From Nitrospira sp. CR1.2 (GTDB taxonomy: Bacteria > Nitrospirota > Nitrospiria > Nitrospirales > Nitrospiraceae), in the NCBI GenBank assembly GCA_014055495.1, contig WIAG01000004.1, positions 55,072 to 119,071 on the forward strand: 64,000 nt of DNA, given 5' to 3'. Shown in pieces: positions 1-9,277 of this stretch; positions within the stretch are counted from its first letter, which is position 1, and every line of letters starts with the position of its first letter. The translations under genes and the position numbers were made by a program. The notes below the pieces were generated by a model. The model did no database searches, had not been told where the DNA came from, and worked only from the letters and a program-made list of their open reading frames with translations.

Positions 1-61
1 CCAACCCGCATGGTGAGGCAAAGCCCCAATAACCGTGATCGAAACGAATCGGAGGTCACAC

Positions 62-421
62 ATGAACAAGCACGTGGCAGTCCCCGCACTGATGATTGCG
101 GCCCTGTGTCTCGCGACGACTCCCGCTTGGAGCGACAAGGGCCACAAGGGCAAGGACGAGAAGTGCGATGTCGCCGACTTGGTGAAGGATGCCAAGGTCA
201 CCATTGACCAGGCGATCAAGACCGCCCTGGACGCAGCCCCGGGCACGGCAGTCGAAGCTGAGCTTGAGAAGAAGCACGACAAGGCCGTCTGGGAAGTCGA
301 AGTGCTCGGAGCCGACGGGAGGATGACGGAAGTGCATATCGATGCCGCCACCGGCGCCGTCATCGACAAAGAAGACAAACACGAGAAACACGAAAAGAAG
401 AGCAAGAAAGAGAAACACTAG
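62..421 (+). CDS. Secreted PepSY-domain protein
   Basis: A 119-aa protein with an N-terminal signal peptide (hydrophobic core about residues 5-20, likely cleavage near A22-W-S24). It is followed by one PepSY-like domain (about residues 40-107), seen in the pattern of an amphipathic helix (TIDQAIKTAL) and then WEVEVLGADG and VHIDAATGAVI strands. The last 15 residues are almost pure Lys/Glu/His. The start at 62 is chosen because GGAGG lies 6 nt upstream and the signal peptide begins there; an in-frame start at 35 would put a polar extension before it. PepSY domains are known in periplasmic protease inhibitors and metal or redox-linked proteins. The exact role here is unknown, and the His/Lys-rich tail could bind metal or polyanions (inference). 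The gene stands alone and is followed by a strong hairpin. Confidence 0.8.
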   Translation: MNKHVAVPALMIAALCLATTPAWSDKGHKGKDEKCDVADLVKDAKVTIDQAIKTALDAAPGTAVEAELEKKHDKAVWEVEVLGADGRMTEVHIDAATGAVIDKEDKHEKHEKKSKKEKH

Positions 422-426
422 CGCGC

Positions 427-466
427 GAGCGGCAGGGTTGCGCCCTTCAGCGCCGCCCTGCCGCTC
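427..466 (+). terminator. Strong hairpin after the PepSY gene
   Basis: A perfect 11-bp stem, GAGCGGCAGGG (427-437) paired with CCCTGCCGCTC (456-466). Inside the loop is a second short stem, GCGC/GCGC. It starts 6 nt after the PepSY stop. The downstream tract is only mildly T-rich (CATCTGGGTTCATT), so it is a terminator by structure and place rather than by a clean U-run. Confidence 0.6.
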
Positions 467-643
467 CATCTGGGTTCATTCCCTCCCCCGCATTCTCTTC
501 TCTTCACGCCCCTTGCATATCCGGGCTGTACGCACGCACGGCAGATTGACCCTCCACGCCCATCTATGCGAAAGTTTGCGATCCATCTGCACACGTACGC
601 TACTGAACGGCAGTTTTCCGATCCCGTAACTGAAGGAGTTTCC

Positions 644-2317
644 ATGACGACCGACCCTCGACACAAAAGCCACAATCTGCTCGACGGACCGGGCCGCGCG
701 CCGGCCCGCGCCATGCTGAAAGCCGTCGGCTTTACCGATGCAGACCTCGAACGCCCGCTGATCGGCGTCGCCAACACCTGGATTGAAGTGATGCCCTGCA
801 ACTTTCATCTGCGCCGGTTATCGGAGCGGGTCAAGGCCGGCATCCGCGCGGCAGGCGGCACCCCGATCGAATACAACACCATCGCGGTCTCCGACGGTAT
901 TTCCATGGGCACCGAGGGCATGAAGGCGTCGCTCATCAGCCGCGAGGTCATCGCCGATTCCATCGAGCTCGTCGCGCGTGGACATTTGTTCGACGGCGTC
1001 GTGGCCCTCTCGGGATGCGACAAGACTATTCCCGGCACCGTCATGGCACTCTGTCGATTGAACGTACCCTCGCTCATGCTCTACGGCGGCTCCATCATGC
1101 CGGGACAGTTCCAGGGACACGACGTGACCATTCAAGATGTCTTTGAGGCAGTCGGCAAACATGCGTCCGGCAAAATGTCGAATGCCGAATTGAAAGACTT
1201 GGAGGACCATGCCTGCCCTGGGCCCGGCGCCTGCGGCGGACAATTCACTGCCAATACCATGGCCATTGCGTTTGAGTTCCTCGGGATCTCGCCGATGGGC
1301 CGCAACGGCGTGCCGGCCATGGACCAACGCAAGGATGACGTGGCGTTCGAATGCGGCAAGCTGGTCATGGACCTGCTCAAGAAAGACATCCGCCCCAAAC
1401 AGATCATCACGCGTCGGTCTATCGAGAATGCCATCGCCGCGGTGGCGACGACCGGCGGGTCGACGAATGCGGTGCTACACCTGCTGGCTGTGGCGCGCGA
1501 AATGGGCGTGCGCCTCACCATCGACGATTTCGACAAGATCAATCGGAAGGTGCCGCTGTTGGCAGACCTGAAGCCAGGCGGTCGCTTCACGGCTGCGGAT
1601 CTCTATGCGGCCGGAGGCACCACCCTGGTGGCCAAACGGTTGGTCGATGCCAAGATCTTGCACCCGGACCAGATCACCGTCAGCGGACGGACGATCGGCG
1701 AAGAGGCCAAGTCTGCCACAGAGCAGCCGAACCAGCAGGTCTTGCGGCCGCTCACACAGCCGATCAAGCTGACCGGTGGGCTGGTGATTCTGAAGGGCAA
1801 CCTGGCTCCGGATGGATGCGTGGTGAAAGTGGCCGGACACTCCATCATGCATTTCAGCGGACCGGCCAAGGTGTACGAGCGCGAAGAAGATGCCTTCAAG
1901 GCCGTGCAGGCGGGAAAGATCAAGGCCGGCGATGTCGTCGTGATTCGTTACGAAGGACCGTCCGGCGGTCCCGGTATGAGGGAGATGTTGGGTGTCACTG
2001 CCGCAATCGTCGGCGCCGGACTCGGTGATTCCGTCGCGCTGCTCACCGATGGACGCTTCTCAGGAGCTACTCACGGCCTCATGGCCGGGCACGTGGCCCC
2101 GGAAGCCATCAAGGGCGGTCCGATCGGAGCCGTGAAAACCGGTGATATCATCACGTTCGACATTGCCAAGCGGCGGCTGGATGTCAATGTGACGCAGAAG
2201 GAACTCGCCTCACGCCTGAAGAAGGTCAAACACCCGGCACCCCGCTACCTGTCCGGCGTGATGGGCAAGTATGCCCGCCACGTTTCTTCCGCCTCCGAAG
2301 GTGCGGTGACCAATTAA
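644..2317 (+). CDS. ilvD: Dihydroxy-acid dehydratase
   Basis: A 557-aa enzyme of the IlvD/Edd family. It dehydrates 2,3-dihydroxy-isovalerate and 2,3-dihydroxy-3-methylvalerate to the keto acids that precede valine and isoleucine in the cytoplasm. Three Cys expected to hold the Fe-S cluster are visible: C52 in EVMPCNF, C125 in SGCDKTIPG and C197 in [12 protein letters not shown]127 of the CDK motif is the usual Mg-binding carbamylated-lysine position. The C-terminal RFSGATHG motif is also intact. Length fits bacterial IlvD. The start at 644 is set by GAAGGAG at 632-638; an upstream in-frame start at 566 lacks homology. A secreted protein gene begins 2 bp after the stop, so they may be co-transcribed. 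I see no ilvBHC genes here. Confidence 0.97.
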   Translation: MTTDPRHKSHNLLDGPGRAPARAMLKAVGFTDADLERPLIGVANTWIEVMPCNFHLRRLSERVKAGIRAAGGTPIEYNTIAVSDGISMGTEGMKASLISREVIADSIELVARGHLFDGVVALSGCDKTIPGTVMALCRLNVPSLMLYGGSIMPGQFQGHDVTIQDVFEAVGKHASGKMSNAELKDLEDHACPGPGACGGQFTANTMAIAFEFLGISPMGRNGVPAMDQRKDDVAFECGKLVMDLLKKDIRPKQIITRRSIENAIAAVATTGGSTNAVLHLLAVAREMGVRLTIDDFDKINRKVPLLADLKPGGRFTAADLYAAGGTTLVAKRLVDAKILHPDQITVSGRTIGEEAKSATEQPNQQVLRPLTQPIKLTGGLVILKGNLAPDGCVVKVAGHSIMHFSGPAKVYEREEDAFKAVQAGKIKAGDVVVIRYEGPSGGPGMREMLGVTAAIVGAGLGDSVALLTDGRFSGATHGLMAGHVAPEAIKGGPIGAVKTGDIITFDIAKRRLDVNVTQKELASRLKKVKHPAPRYLSGVMGKYARHVSSASEGAVTN

Positions 2318-2319
2318 CC

Positions 2320-3228
2320 ATGGCGATCTTGCCTCGATGGGGTTTCGCGGCGGCGATTTTCGCCGCCGCCTGCCTCCTCGGTGCACACGCCTCCGCAGCG
2401 CCCCCCGCACCGCACCAGAGCCTCTGTACCGACTGGCAGAGCCGCCATCCCCAGTGGATCTGGTGCGACGACTTTGAAGTCGATCGGCTCAGCAGCTATT
2501 TCGAATACGACATCCGGCACGGCCGGTTCGTTCGTGAGGCCGGAGCGGGCGTCGGGTCCTCAACCGGCATGCGGGCAGAATACCTGCCCGGCGATCCACA
2601 CGGAGGCTCGCTCCACCTGGCCTTCGGCAAGACGCCGAGCGCGTACATGAAACCGGTGGATGCCGGGACTGCCGTATATCGCGACATCTATTGGCGGTTC
2701 GATCTGCGCTTGCAACCGGGTTGGACCGGCGGCGGGGCCGACAAACTCACACGAGCGACGATCCTGTCGAGCGACCGGTTCGCGCAGGCGGCCATCGGCC
2801 ATCTATGGAGCGGCAGCCTGCCCAGCTCCGATCCTGAGCGGCTGTACCTCGATCCCGCATCCGGCACCGATGAATTCGGCGCTCTGCGTACCACCACCTA
2901 CAACGATTTTCCCCGCTTGCGGTGGCTCGGGGCCGCCGGAGGCGAAACGCCGTTATTCAATCCGTCCCGTATCGGCGGATGGTATTGCATCGAAGTCCAT
3001 ATGCAACTGAACCAAGGCGACGCCGGCGACGGCCTGTTTGAATATTGGATCGACGATCACCTCGAAGCGCAGCGAACCGGCCTGAATTGGATCGGCACCT
3101 ACAGTGACTATGGCATCAACGCCGTATACCTGGAACAGTATTGGACTTCGGTTCCGTTCAGCCAGGTTCAACAACGCTACTGGGATAACTTCGTGGTCTC
3201 CACCGCTCGTATCGGATGTGCCCGGTGA
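2320..3228 (+). CDS. Secreted protein, possible lectin/polysaccharide-lyase jelly-roll fold
   Basis: A 302-aa protein with a clear signal peptide (hydrophobic residues 8-25, cleavage near HASA-APP). The mature part is rich in aromatic strands such as YWRFDLRLQPGW, GGWYCIEVHMQLN and YWIDDHLEAQ, followed by a C-terminal YWDNFVVSTARIG. This pattern resembles concanavalin-A-like jelly-roll domains of polysaccharide lyase or laminarinase-like proteins, where a curved beta sheet binds glycan. It is a resemblance by eye, not an established family hit. Cysteines at both ends of the domain (CTDWQ, WIWCDD, GWYCIE, RIGCAR) suggest disulfides and a periplasmic or outside location. It begins 2 bp after ilvD with no Shine-Dalgarno sequence of its own, so translation may be coupled. 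No metabolic link to ilvD is evident. Confidence 0.6.
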   Translation: MAILPRWGFAAAIFAAACLLGAHASAAPPAPHQSLCTDWQSRHPQWIWCDDFEVDRLSSYFEYDIRHGRFVREAGAGVGSSTGMRAEYLPGDPHGGSLHLAFGKTPSAYMKPVDAGTAVYRDIYWRFDLRLQPGWTGGGADKLTRATILSSDRFAQAAIGHLWSGSLPSSDPERLYLDPASGTDEFGALRTTTYNDFPRLRWLGAAGGETPLFNPSRIGGWYCIEVHMQLNQGDAGDGLFEYWIDDHLEAQRTGLNWIGTYSDYGINAVYLEQYWTSVPFSQVQQRYWDNFVVSTARIGCAR

Positions 3229-3326
3229 CCGGACATACCGGCAACACAGTCCACGGATGACCGGAAAGAGTTAACCGATTCTTGAGCTACCGACTCGCCC
3301 GACTGGTGTAGACTGCGCTCCCACCT

Positions 3327-5468
3327 ATGATGGCACCGCGACGCAACGCTTCAGACTCACAGGTACCGGCCCCGCCCGCTTCACCAGACGGCAGCCGGCC
3401 CATGACCAATGATCTGTCCCGTCCCGAATGGTTCATCAATCGCGAGTTGAGCCTCCTGGAATTTAACCGCCGGGTCCTCGATCTCGCGAAAGATCCGAAA
3501 GTTCCTCTGCTGGAGCGGTTGAAATACCTCTGCATCGTCAGTTCCAATCTGGATGAATTTTTCGAAGTGCGCGTCGCCGGTCTCAAGGAGCAGGTGACGC
3601 ACGGGGCCGAGCAGCGAGGCGCCGACGGCCTCACGCCGTCCGAACTCCTGAGCCGCATTGCTGTGCTCACTCACCAATTGGTGCACGAGCAATATCATGT
3701 CCTGAATCACTCGCTGATTCCGAAGCTCGCCGAAGAACGTATCCGGTTTTTGAAGCGGGCCGACTGGATGCCGGCGCACATTCGCTGGATGCGCCGCTTC
3801 TTTTCGCGGGAGTTGCTGCCGCTCCTGAGCCCGGTCGCCCTCGATCCTGCGCATCCGTTTCCGAAACTCCTCAACAAGAGTCTGAATTTTCTGGTCACAC
3901 TCGAAGGCACGGATGCCTTCGGCCGGCCCAACGGGACCGCGATCGTCCAGGTCCCGCGCTCACTCCCGCGCGTGATTCACCTGCCGGTGCGCAACGCCGC
4001 CTGGCCGCACGATTTTGCATTCCTGTCGTCGGTCATCCACGCCTTCGTCCATCAGCTCTTTCCCGGCATGCAAGTCACGGGTTGTTACCAGTTTCGGGTG
4101 ACGAGAAACAGCAATCTCTTCGTCGACGAGGAAGATGTCGATGATCTTCGGCGTGCGCTGGAGGGGCAGTTGCCCGATCGCCGCTTTGGCGACGAGGTGC
4201 GGCTGGAAGTGGCGGACAACTGCCCTCCCGATCTGGTCTATTTTCTGCGGGAACAGTTTCATCTCGACGCGCGCGACATCTACCAATGCCACGGGCCGGT
4301 GAACTTACACCGGCTGATGGCCGTGCCGGACCTCATCGACCGACCGGATTTGAAGTTCACCCCCTTCACACCCAGCGTGCCGACGACGCCGGTGCCCAGC
4401 GAGGACTGGTTCGACGCCATCAGGCAGGGGGACATCCTACTGCATCATCCCTATCAGTCGTTCACTCCAGTGACGGAATTTCTCCGCCAGGCCGCGACAG
4501 ATCCCCACGTGTTGACCATCAAACAAACGTTGTATCGGACCGGCGCCGATTCAGCCATCGTGCAATCATTGGTGGATGCGGCACGCGGCGGAAAAGAAGT
4601 CACCGTCGTCATCGAGCTACGGGCTCGATTCGACGAAGAAGCCAATATCGAACTGGCGCATGACTTGGAAGAGGCCGGCGCCCATGTCGTGTATGGAGTC
4701 GTCGGACTCAAGACCCATGCGAAGATGAGTCTGGTGCTCCGGCGAGAGGGCCGGCTCCTGCGCAGTTACACCCACCTCGGAACCGGCAACTACCATGCCC
4801 GCAACGCGAAACTCTATACGGATTTCGGCCTGCTCACCTGCGATGCGGCAATCGGACGGGATGTCCGGACGGTCTTTCAACAACTCACCTCTCTTGGGCA
4901 GCCGGGTCGCCTCAAACATTTGCTGCAATCGCCGTTTACGTTGCATGCCACGCTTCTGAAATGGATCGGACGTGAAACCGACCGTGCAAAACAGGGCAAA
5001 CCGGCCCACATCATCGCGAAGATGAATGCGCTCCTGGAACCGCAGATCATTCGCGCATTGTACAAAGCCTCCCAAGCCGGCGTGAAAGTCGATCTGATCG
5101 TCCGTGGCCCCTGCGCCTTACGGCCCGGCATCCCCGGCTTGTCGGAACATATCCGCGTGCGTTCGATCATCGGCCGGTTTCTTGAGCACAGCCGAATCTT
5201 TTACTTTTTGAACGACGGCGACGACCGGGTCTTTCTTTCCAGCGCCGACTGGATGGATCGCAATTTCTTTCGACGGATCGAAGTTGCGTTTCCCGTGTTG
5301 GATAAGATTCTACGGCAACGGGTGATCGACGAGGGCCTCCGCCCCTTCCTCGAAGACAATACGCACGCCTGGATCCTCCATCGAGACGGCACCTACCAGC
5401 GACAGTCGCCGGGACGCCGATCCCCGCGCTCGGCCCAACAGGGCTTGATGACCACACTGGTCACGTAG
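3327..5468 (+). CDS. ppk1: Polyphosphate kinase 1
   Basis: A 713-aa Ppk1, the enzyme that reversibly makes polyphosphate from ATP. The N-terminal signature ELSLLEFNRRVL and SSNLDEFFEVRV are at the expected place. Later come the PLD-like catalytic motifs KQTLYRTG, RARFDEEANI, THAKM and HLGTGNYH, whose first His (about residue 483) corresponds to the phosphorylated active-site histidine of the family. A second C-terminal PLD-like segment (SSADWMDRNFFRRIE) is also complete. Start choice is uncertain: neither 3327 nor the in-frame ATG at 3402 has a convincing ribosome binding site, and family homology begins only after residue 30. Polyphosphate serves as phosphate and energy store and as a stress signal. 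The neighbouring DksA-like genes would fit a stress-response context, but this is inference. Confidence 0.96.
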   Translation: MMAPRRNASDSQVPAPPASPDGSRPMTNDLSRPEWFINRELSLLEFNRRVLDLAKDPKVPLLERLKYLCIVSSNLDEFFEVRVAGLKEQVTHGAEQRGADGLTPSELLSRIAVLTHQLVHEQYHVLNHSLIPKLAEERIRFLKRADWMPAHIRWMRRFFSRELLPLLSPVALDPAHPFPKLLNKSLNFLVTLEGTDAFGRPNGTAIVQVPRSLPRVIHLPVRNAAWPHDFAFLSSVIHAFVHQLFPGMQVTGCYQFRVTRNSNLFVDEEDVDDLRRALEGQLPDRRFGDEVRLEVADNCPPDLVYFLREQFHLDARDIYQCHGPVNLHRLMAVPDLIDRPDLKFTPFTPSVPTTPVPSEDWFDAIRQGDILLHHPYQSFTPVTEFLRQAATDPHVLTIKQTLYRTGADSAIVQSLVDAARGGKEVTVVIELRARFDEEANIELAHDLEEAGAHVVYGVVGLKTHAKMSLVLRREGRLLRSYTHLGTGNYHARNAKLYTDFGLLTCDAAIGRDVRTVFQQLTSLGQPGRLKHLLQSPFTLHATLLKWIGRETDRAKQGKPAHIIAKMNALLEPQIIRALYKASQAGVKVDLIVRGPCALRPGIPGLSEHIRVRSIIGRFLEHSRIFYFLNDGDDRVFLSSADWMDRNFFRRIEVAFPVLDKILRQRVIDEGLRPFLEDNTHAWILHRDGTYQRQSPGRRSPRSAQQGLMTTLVT

Positions 5469-5605
5469 AGCAGCCGGCCCCGCCGTTCCGGTTTACCCCC
5501 AACACGTCGTATTAACGCCGTCTTAACCTCTCACTTATGTCCCTGTCGCTTCCCCGGTGTACGCTCCTCGACACTACTCCCACGTAGCCTATTGAGGAGG
5601 TTGTC

Positions 5606-5998
5606 ATGGAGAGAACAGGAACAGGTCGCTTGCGCTCCCGTCGCCAGGCCTTTCGATCCATCCGCCGGCAATTATTACACGAGCGCGACAGGCTGTTGCT
5701 TCAGACGAGCGCCAGACGCCCCGATCAGACCACGTGCGAACCCGCAGCCGACGTACTGGACGTGGCCGCCTCCGAGCGGGACGTCTTATTCGACGATCTC
5801 ATGGCACAACGCGCCCATCTCAAACTTCAGCAGGTCGAGCGCGCGCTCCTTCGTCTGGACGATACCTCCTACGGTGTGTGCCACCTCTGTCGCACCGATA
5901 TCCCCTTACCTCGCCTTCGCGCACAACCGGATGCCACGTTGTGTATTCCGTGTAAGACGGAATGTGAAGATCGCATTCTGATGGTGAGCAGAAGATAA
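5606..5998 (+). CDS. DksA/TraR-family zinc-finger protein
   Basis: A 130-aa protein with an N-terminal helical part (about residues 10-85, Arg/Leu/Glu-rich, coiled-coil hairpin-like) and a C-terminal four-cysteine zinc finger, C92-HL-C95 and C113-IP-C116. This is the plan of DksA/TraR proteins, which insert the coiled coil into the secondary channel of RNA polymerase and modulate promoters together with (p)ppGpp. The acidic tip residues typical of DksA are not obvious (the loop reads AADVLDVAASERD), so it may be a DksA-like protein of different strength. GAGGAGG at 5594-5600 fixes the start. It follows ppk1 after a 137-bp gap. Confidence 0.85.
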   Translation: MERTGTGRLRSRRQAFRSIRRQLLHERDRLLLQTSARRPDQTTCEPAADVLDVAASERDVLFDDLMAQRAHLKLQQVERALLRLDDTSYGVCHLCRTDIPLPRLRAQPDATLCIPCKTECEDRILMVSRR

Positions 5999-6414
5999 AT
6001 GACCTTCCGTCCCCCCGTACCGGTTTATTCGAGAACGTCGATGGGTATTGGGAGTTGAGCTGCGTCCACCTCTCCGCACCTCTCTCCCGGGCTGTTCCCC
6101 TCTTCTGAGCCGGAGCGGGACAGCCTTCCCATTCGTTCGACCACAGGGCCGATGGTGCCGGGCGTGCAGTCCGACCCAGCCTTCTGTGATATCCTCCTTT
6201 ATGTTACAGAGATGCTGCACACCGGGCAGGATACGCGAGCACACGAAGAGACATGGGCGTCGCCGATTCATCACACCTCCCATCCATCGGACGACCGGAG
6301 AAGCAGAGAAGACGGCACACAATGGGCTCGAATACAGAGATCGAACAGAGGGCAGGGGTGTACGGCGGGAGGGCGAACGGAGTCCCGTCGACACCGACTA
6401 GTTGTCACCGTCGG
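5999..6414. other. Gap without supported gene
   Basis: About 416 bp between the convergent DksA-like gene (plus) and the mini zinc-finger gene (minus). Several overlapping reading frames are open here on both strands, but none has a plausible ribosome binding site or recognisable protein composition. I see no strong hairpin and no tRNA-like structure. Confidence 0.5.
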
Positions 6415-6630
6415 TCACAACGCGTCGGCAGCAAGGCGCTCGATGCGTTCGGCGATACACGTCGGGCAGAGCGTGGCTTGCGATCGCCGGCGCGACGGCA
6501 CGATGGGAATCTCTTTCCAACACTCCCGGCATGGACTCGTGGCGAGCATGGGCGAAGTTCGAAGCGACAGGACATCTTGACGGCGGGGACGAGACCGATA
6601 GATCTGAATACCTCGGTGTACGAGTCGCAT
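6415..6630 (-). CDS. Mini DksA/TraR-type zinc-finger protein (71 aa)
   Basis: A 71-aa protein whose second half is a four-cysteine finger, C34-RE-C37 and C55-PT-C58, followed by a short helix (IAERIERLAADAL). This matches the C-terminal finger of DksA/TraR proteins; phage and plasmid TraR proteins are likewise about 70 aa. The N-terminal 30 residues are Arg-rich and do not form an obvious coiled-coil hairpin. The start is strongly supported by AGGAGGGAG directly upstream on the minus strand. It lies downstream of the 6744-7493 lipoprotein gene on the same strand and could share its transcript. It may bind RNA polymerase, or it may simply be a zinc-ribbon protein of unknown partner. Confidence 0.75.
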   Translation of the reverse strand: MRLVHRGIQIYRSRPRRQDVLSLRTSPMLATSPCRECWKEIPIVPSRRRSQATLCPTCIAERIERLAADAL

Positions 6631-6743
6631 GATCTCCCTCCTGTGCTGGCAGTGACCGTGTCAAGACCAGCCTACAAGACGGACATCACACCCACGTCCG
6701 GAGAAGGTAAACCTTATGTTAACAGGCACAGCTGACCTTCCCC

Positions 6744-7493
6744 CTATCGAGGGGACGGACGGCGATCGATCACAGGCGCCCAGGATGGTTCAAGATCGCG
6801 CTTGGCAGTGGCGAGAAAGCGGGCTTCGGCGTCGACATCTCGACTTCCTCGCTTGACGCCGACCGTATGGACGGCGAAGTAGGCCGGTGTCCCCAGGACC
6901 TGAAGATCGGCGACGACCTGGGCGAGCGGTTTTCCCCAAAATGCCTCGAAGTAATGCTCCTGTACCTCGTCGGCGGCCTTCTCCTGCAGCACCATCGTCG
7001 AGGCCCCCACTTCATACTCCCCCATGAACGCGATAGACCCGGGCGCGACGGTCGTGTCGCTTTGGGCCACAACCGGCTTCGGCAGAAGGAACAGGGTCAC
7101 TTCCCGCACCTTGCCGAACCCTTTCTCCGAGGTGCTGAAGGCCACGGCCGCGTATCGCCCAGGTGGGACATTCTGCACATAAACCGTCCCGCCACCGCCG
7201 CTGCCGGGCGGCGGCGCCACAATGCTCGTCGGAATCAACTTCGTCCCCTGAAACAGATCACGATCCTTCTCGATCTTCACCAGATAGAGTCGATCTTCCG
7301 TATTCGGCACCCAGGCGGGACTCTTGATGGTCAGACCGATCACGGCACTCTGCTGATCCACCGGTTTGGTGATGTGCACCGGTGAGACAAACTCTCCGGC
7401 GAGCAGCTGAAACTGCTTCTTCGGGCGTTTTCCGGCACAGGCTACGCCGGAGAGCAACGCCATGGCCATTATCACGATCAACAGTCTCTTCAT
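6744..7493 (-). CDS. Putative lipoprotein, unknown function
   Basis: A 249-aa protein starting MKRLLIVIMAMALLSGVAC. The hydrophobic stretch ends in a Cys at residue 19, a probable though non-canonical lipobox. The mature part shows beta-rich segments (AVIGLTIKSPAW, YLVKIEKDRDLFQG, GTVYVQNVPPGRYAAVAF), reminiscent of Ig-like or carboxypeptidase-regulatory folds in which PGRY is a typical turn. I do not recognise a named family. The start is chosen at 7493 because GGAGGGG lies just upstream; an open extension to 7544 has no signal sequence. Next on the same strand come the TPR lipoprotein (upstream) and the mini zinc-finger gene (downstream). An envelope role is inferred from the signal only. 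Confidence 0.75.
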   Translation of the reverse strand: MKRLLIVIMAMALLSGVACAGKRPKKQFQLLAGEFVSPVHITKPVDQQSAVIGLTIKSPAWVPNTEDRLYLVKIEKDRDLFQGTKLIPTSIVAPPPGSGGGGTVYVQNVPPGRYAAVAFSTSEKGFGKVREVTLFLLPKPVVAQSDTTVAPGSIAFMGEYEVGASTMVLQEKAADEVQEHYFEAFWGKPLAQVVADLQVLGTPAYFAVHTVGVKRGSRDVDAEARFLATAKRDLEPSWAPVIDRRPSPR

Positions 7494-7777
7494 GAATGTC
7501 CCCTCCAGCAGGATGCGGATTGCTGCCTGATCGACACCGAACAAGAGTGACGTGCGCTGTATGGCCCGACCATCGAGTGTTCCCCCGGCCTGCTACGTGG
7601 AATCAAGTGGCCCGGCAGCCCCAGTGTAGGAGATTCGACGATGCCTCTCAATAGGTACTTCTGTGGGGATCGAACGGTCACCGGTTCAAAATGTCCGACG
7701 GCAGGTGTGACGGAGACGTGCTGGCTGAGCAGGATGTTCGGCGCAATGGATCGATGGATCAAGGGGCAGGAGGAGAA

Positions 7778-9040
7778 CTAGGGAACAGGGACAACCGGAG
7801 CCAGTGGGGCTTCCGAAGCGGTTTTCCCCTGATTTTGGTTTTCCTGCGAGAGGCGCCTCAAGATGCCCTTGGCCCGCTCTTCCAGGCGCTCGGCCTCGCC
7901 GGACCGCTGCCTGCGCCTCAGGAGCGAGGCATAACTCTTCAAGGTCTTTACATAGGCATCCCGATCATACCCCACTGATTGTTCGTAGATGCCCATCGCC
8001 TGCTTGTATAGGTCTTCCGATTGGTCCAGTCTGCTTTGTGATTGATAGAGCGACGCGAGATTTTTCAGTTCCCCGGCCACCTGAGGGTGATCGGCTCCCT
8101 GCTGCTTCTCACGTATGGCGATGGCCTGCTGAAACAACGGCTCGGCTTGGGAATAGAGCCCTTGCAGCTCATACAACTGTCCAAGCCGGCTCATGGCGTC
8201 CGCCGTATCGACATGTTCAGTCCCGATCGATTTCCGAAAAATACTGACGGCACGCTGATACAGCACCTCAGCCTGGGGATACTGATTTTGCGCCCGATAG
8301 GTGTCCGCCAAATTCTCGAGATTCCTGGCTACAATCGGATGATTCGGTCCGAACGCCTTTTCATGGATGGTCAGCGTGCGCTGGTACAAGGGCATCGCCC
8401 GGGGATGCTGCCCCTGCGCCTGGTAGAGTTTCGCCAAATTATCTCTCGTGATCGCCGTGAGACTGTGTTCCGGCCCCAACTGCCGTTCGAGAATCTCCAG
8501 CGCACGCTGCAACACCGGCTCCGCATCGGCGAAGCGATGTTGGTCTTGATAGACCACGGCAATATTGTTGAGACTCTCCGCCGTCTTACTATGATCGATC
8601 CCGAACACCTTCTCTCGAATTTCCCGGGCACGTTGATGGAGCGCCTCCGCCTGCGTGTACAGCCCCTGGAGCCGATAGAGCTCGCCCAGATCGGTCAAAC
8701 TCGCCGCCGTCTCCGCATGGGCAGGGCCATAGACCCGTTCCCGGATCGCCAACGCCTCCTGAAACAGCGCTTCAGCGCGAGGATAGCGGCCCAGCTCACG
8801 GTTCACCTCGCCTAATTGGCTCAGGGTTTCAGCCAGGCGTTTTCCTTGCGGGTCCAACACTTCGGCCTCTTTACGGGCCGAGACAAACAACTCTTCCGCA
8901 TGTGTGTAGTCCCCGGAGCGCATCGCGTGGCTGCCGTCGGTCATGGCCGAACGCCAGCGGTGATCCTCCGCGCAACCAGAGAAGAAGCCCAGGACAGCCA
9001 GACCGATGGCAAGTGTTCGGGCATTCAATCGCATACTCAT
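7778..9040 (-). CDS. TPR lipoprotein with kinesin-light-chain-type repeats
   Basis: A 420-aa protein. An N-terminal lipoprotein signal ends in GFFSGC (Cys about residue 23). About eight tandem 42-residue TPRs of the kinesin-light-chain subtype follow, each with the hallmark LYQRAL(x)IREKxxGPxHPxxAxxLxNLAxLYxxQGxYxxAE. The repeats end near residue 385 and a short Pro-rich tail follows. Such arrays are protein-protein scaffolds; here the protein would be anchored to a membrane facing the periplasm. No enzyme domain is present. No clear ribosome binding site distinguishes 9040 from a second ATG two codons later. The gap to the lipoprotein gene downstream (230 bp) argues for separate transcription. 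Confidence 0.85.
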   Translation of the reverse strand: MSMRLNARTLAIGLAVLGFFSGCAEDHRWRSAMTDGSHAMRSGDYTHAEELFVSARKEAEVLDPQGKRLAETLSQLGEVNRELGRYPRAEALFQEALAIRERVYGPAHAETAASLTDLGELYRLQGLYTQAEALHQRAREIREKVFGIDHSKTAESLNNIAVVYQDQHRFADAEPVLQRALEILERQLGPEHSLTAITRDNLAKLYQAQGQHPRAMPLYQRTLTIHEKAFGPNHPIVARNLENLADTYRAQNQYPQAEVLYQRAVSIFRKSIGTEHVDTADAMSRLGQLYELQGLYSQAEPLFQQAIAIREKQQGADHPQVAGELKNLASLYQSQSRLDQSEDLYKQAMGIYEQSVGYDRDAYVKTLKSYASLLRRRQRSGEAERLEERAKGILRRLSQENQNQGKTASEAPLAPVVPVP

Positions 9041-9247
9041 GATGATGAACTCGTGGATCGTGAGGAGCTTACTGTTGAGGACACTGTCTGACCCGCAGAA
9101 TACCAGTAAGACTTACCCCCTCTGACGCGTCAAATCAACCCCGGAGGGCAATCTTTTTCACCGGCCAGAGGATCTGCTGCCGTTTCAATGAGTTAGCACT
9201 CATCCGTCCATGCGAGCGAACGCGCATCACGACACAAGACGGCCACT

Positions 9248-9275
9248 GGGAAGCAGGGCTGTCAGACGGCTTCCC
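9248..9275 (-). terminator. Hairpin after the Gfo/Idh-SDR fusion gene
   Basis: Inverted repeat GGGAAGC/GCTTCCC, 7 bp with a 14-nt loop, beginning 3 nt past the stop at 9278 when read on the minus strand. No clear T-run follows. It marks the probable end of the glycan locus transcript. Confidence 0.45.
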
Positions 9276-9277
9276 GT

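Noticed and set aside
6253..6735. 160-aa plus-strand open frame
   Set aside because: It covers the mini zinc-finger gene on the other strand, which has a strong ribosome binding site and a four-Cys motif.
8042..8815. 257-aa plus-strand open frame
   Set aside because: It is the antisense of the TPR lipoprotein gene; the Leu/Arg/Ile-rich repetitive text follows from the TPR codons and has no ribosome binding site.
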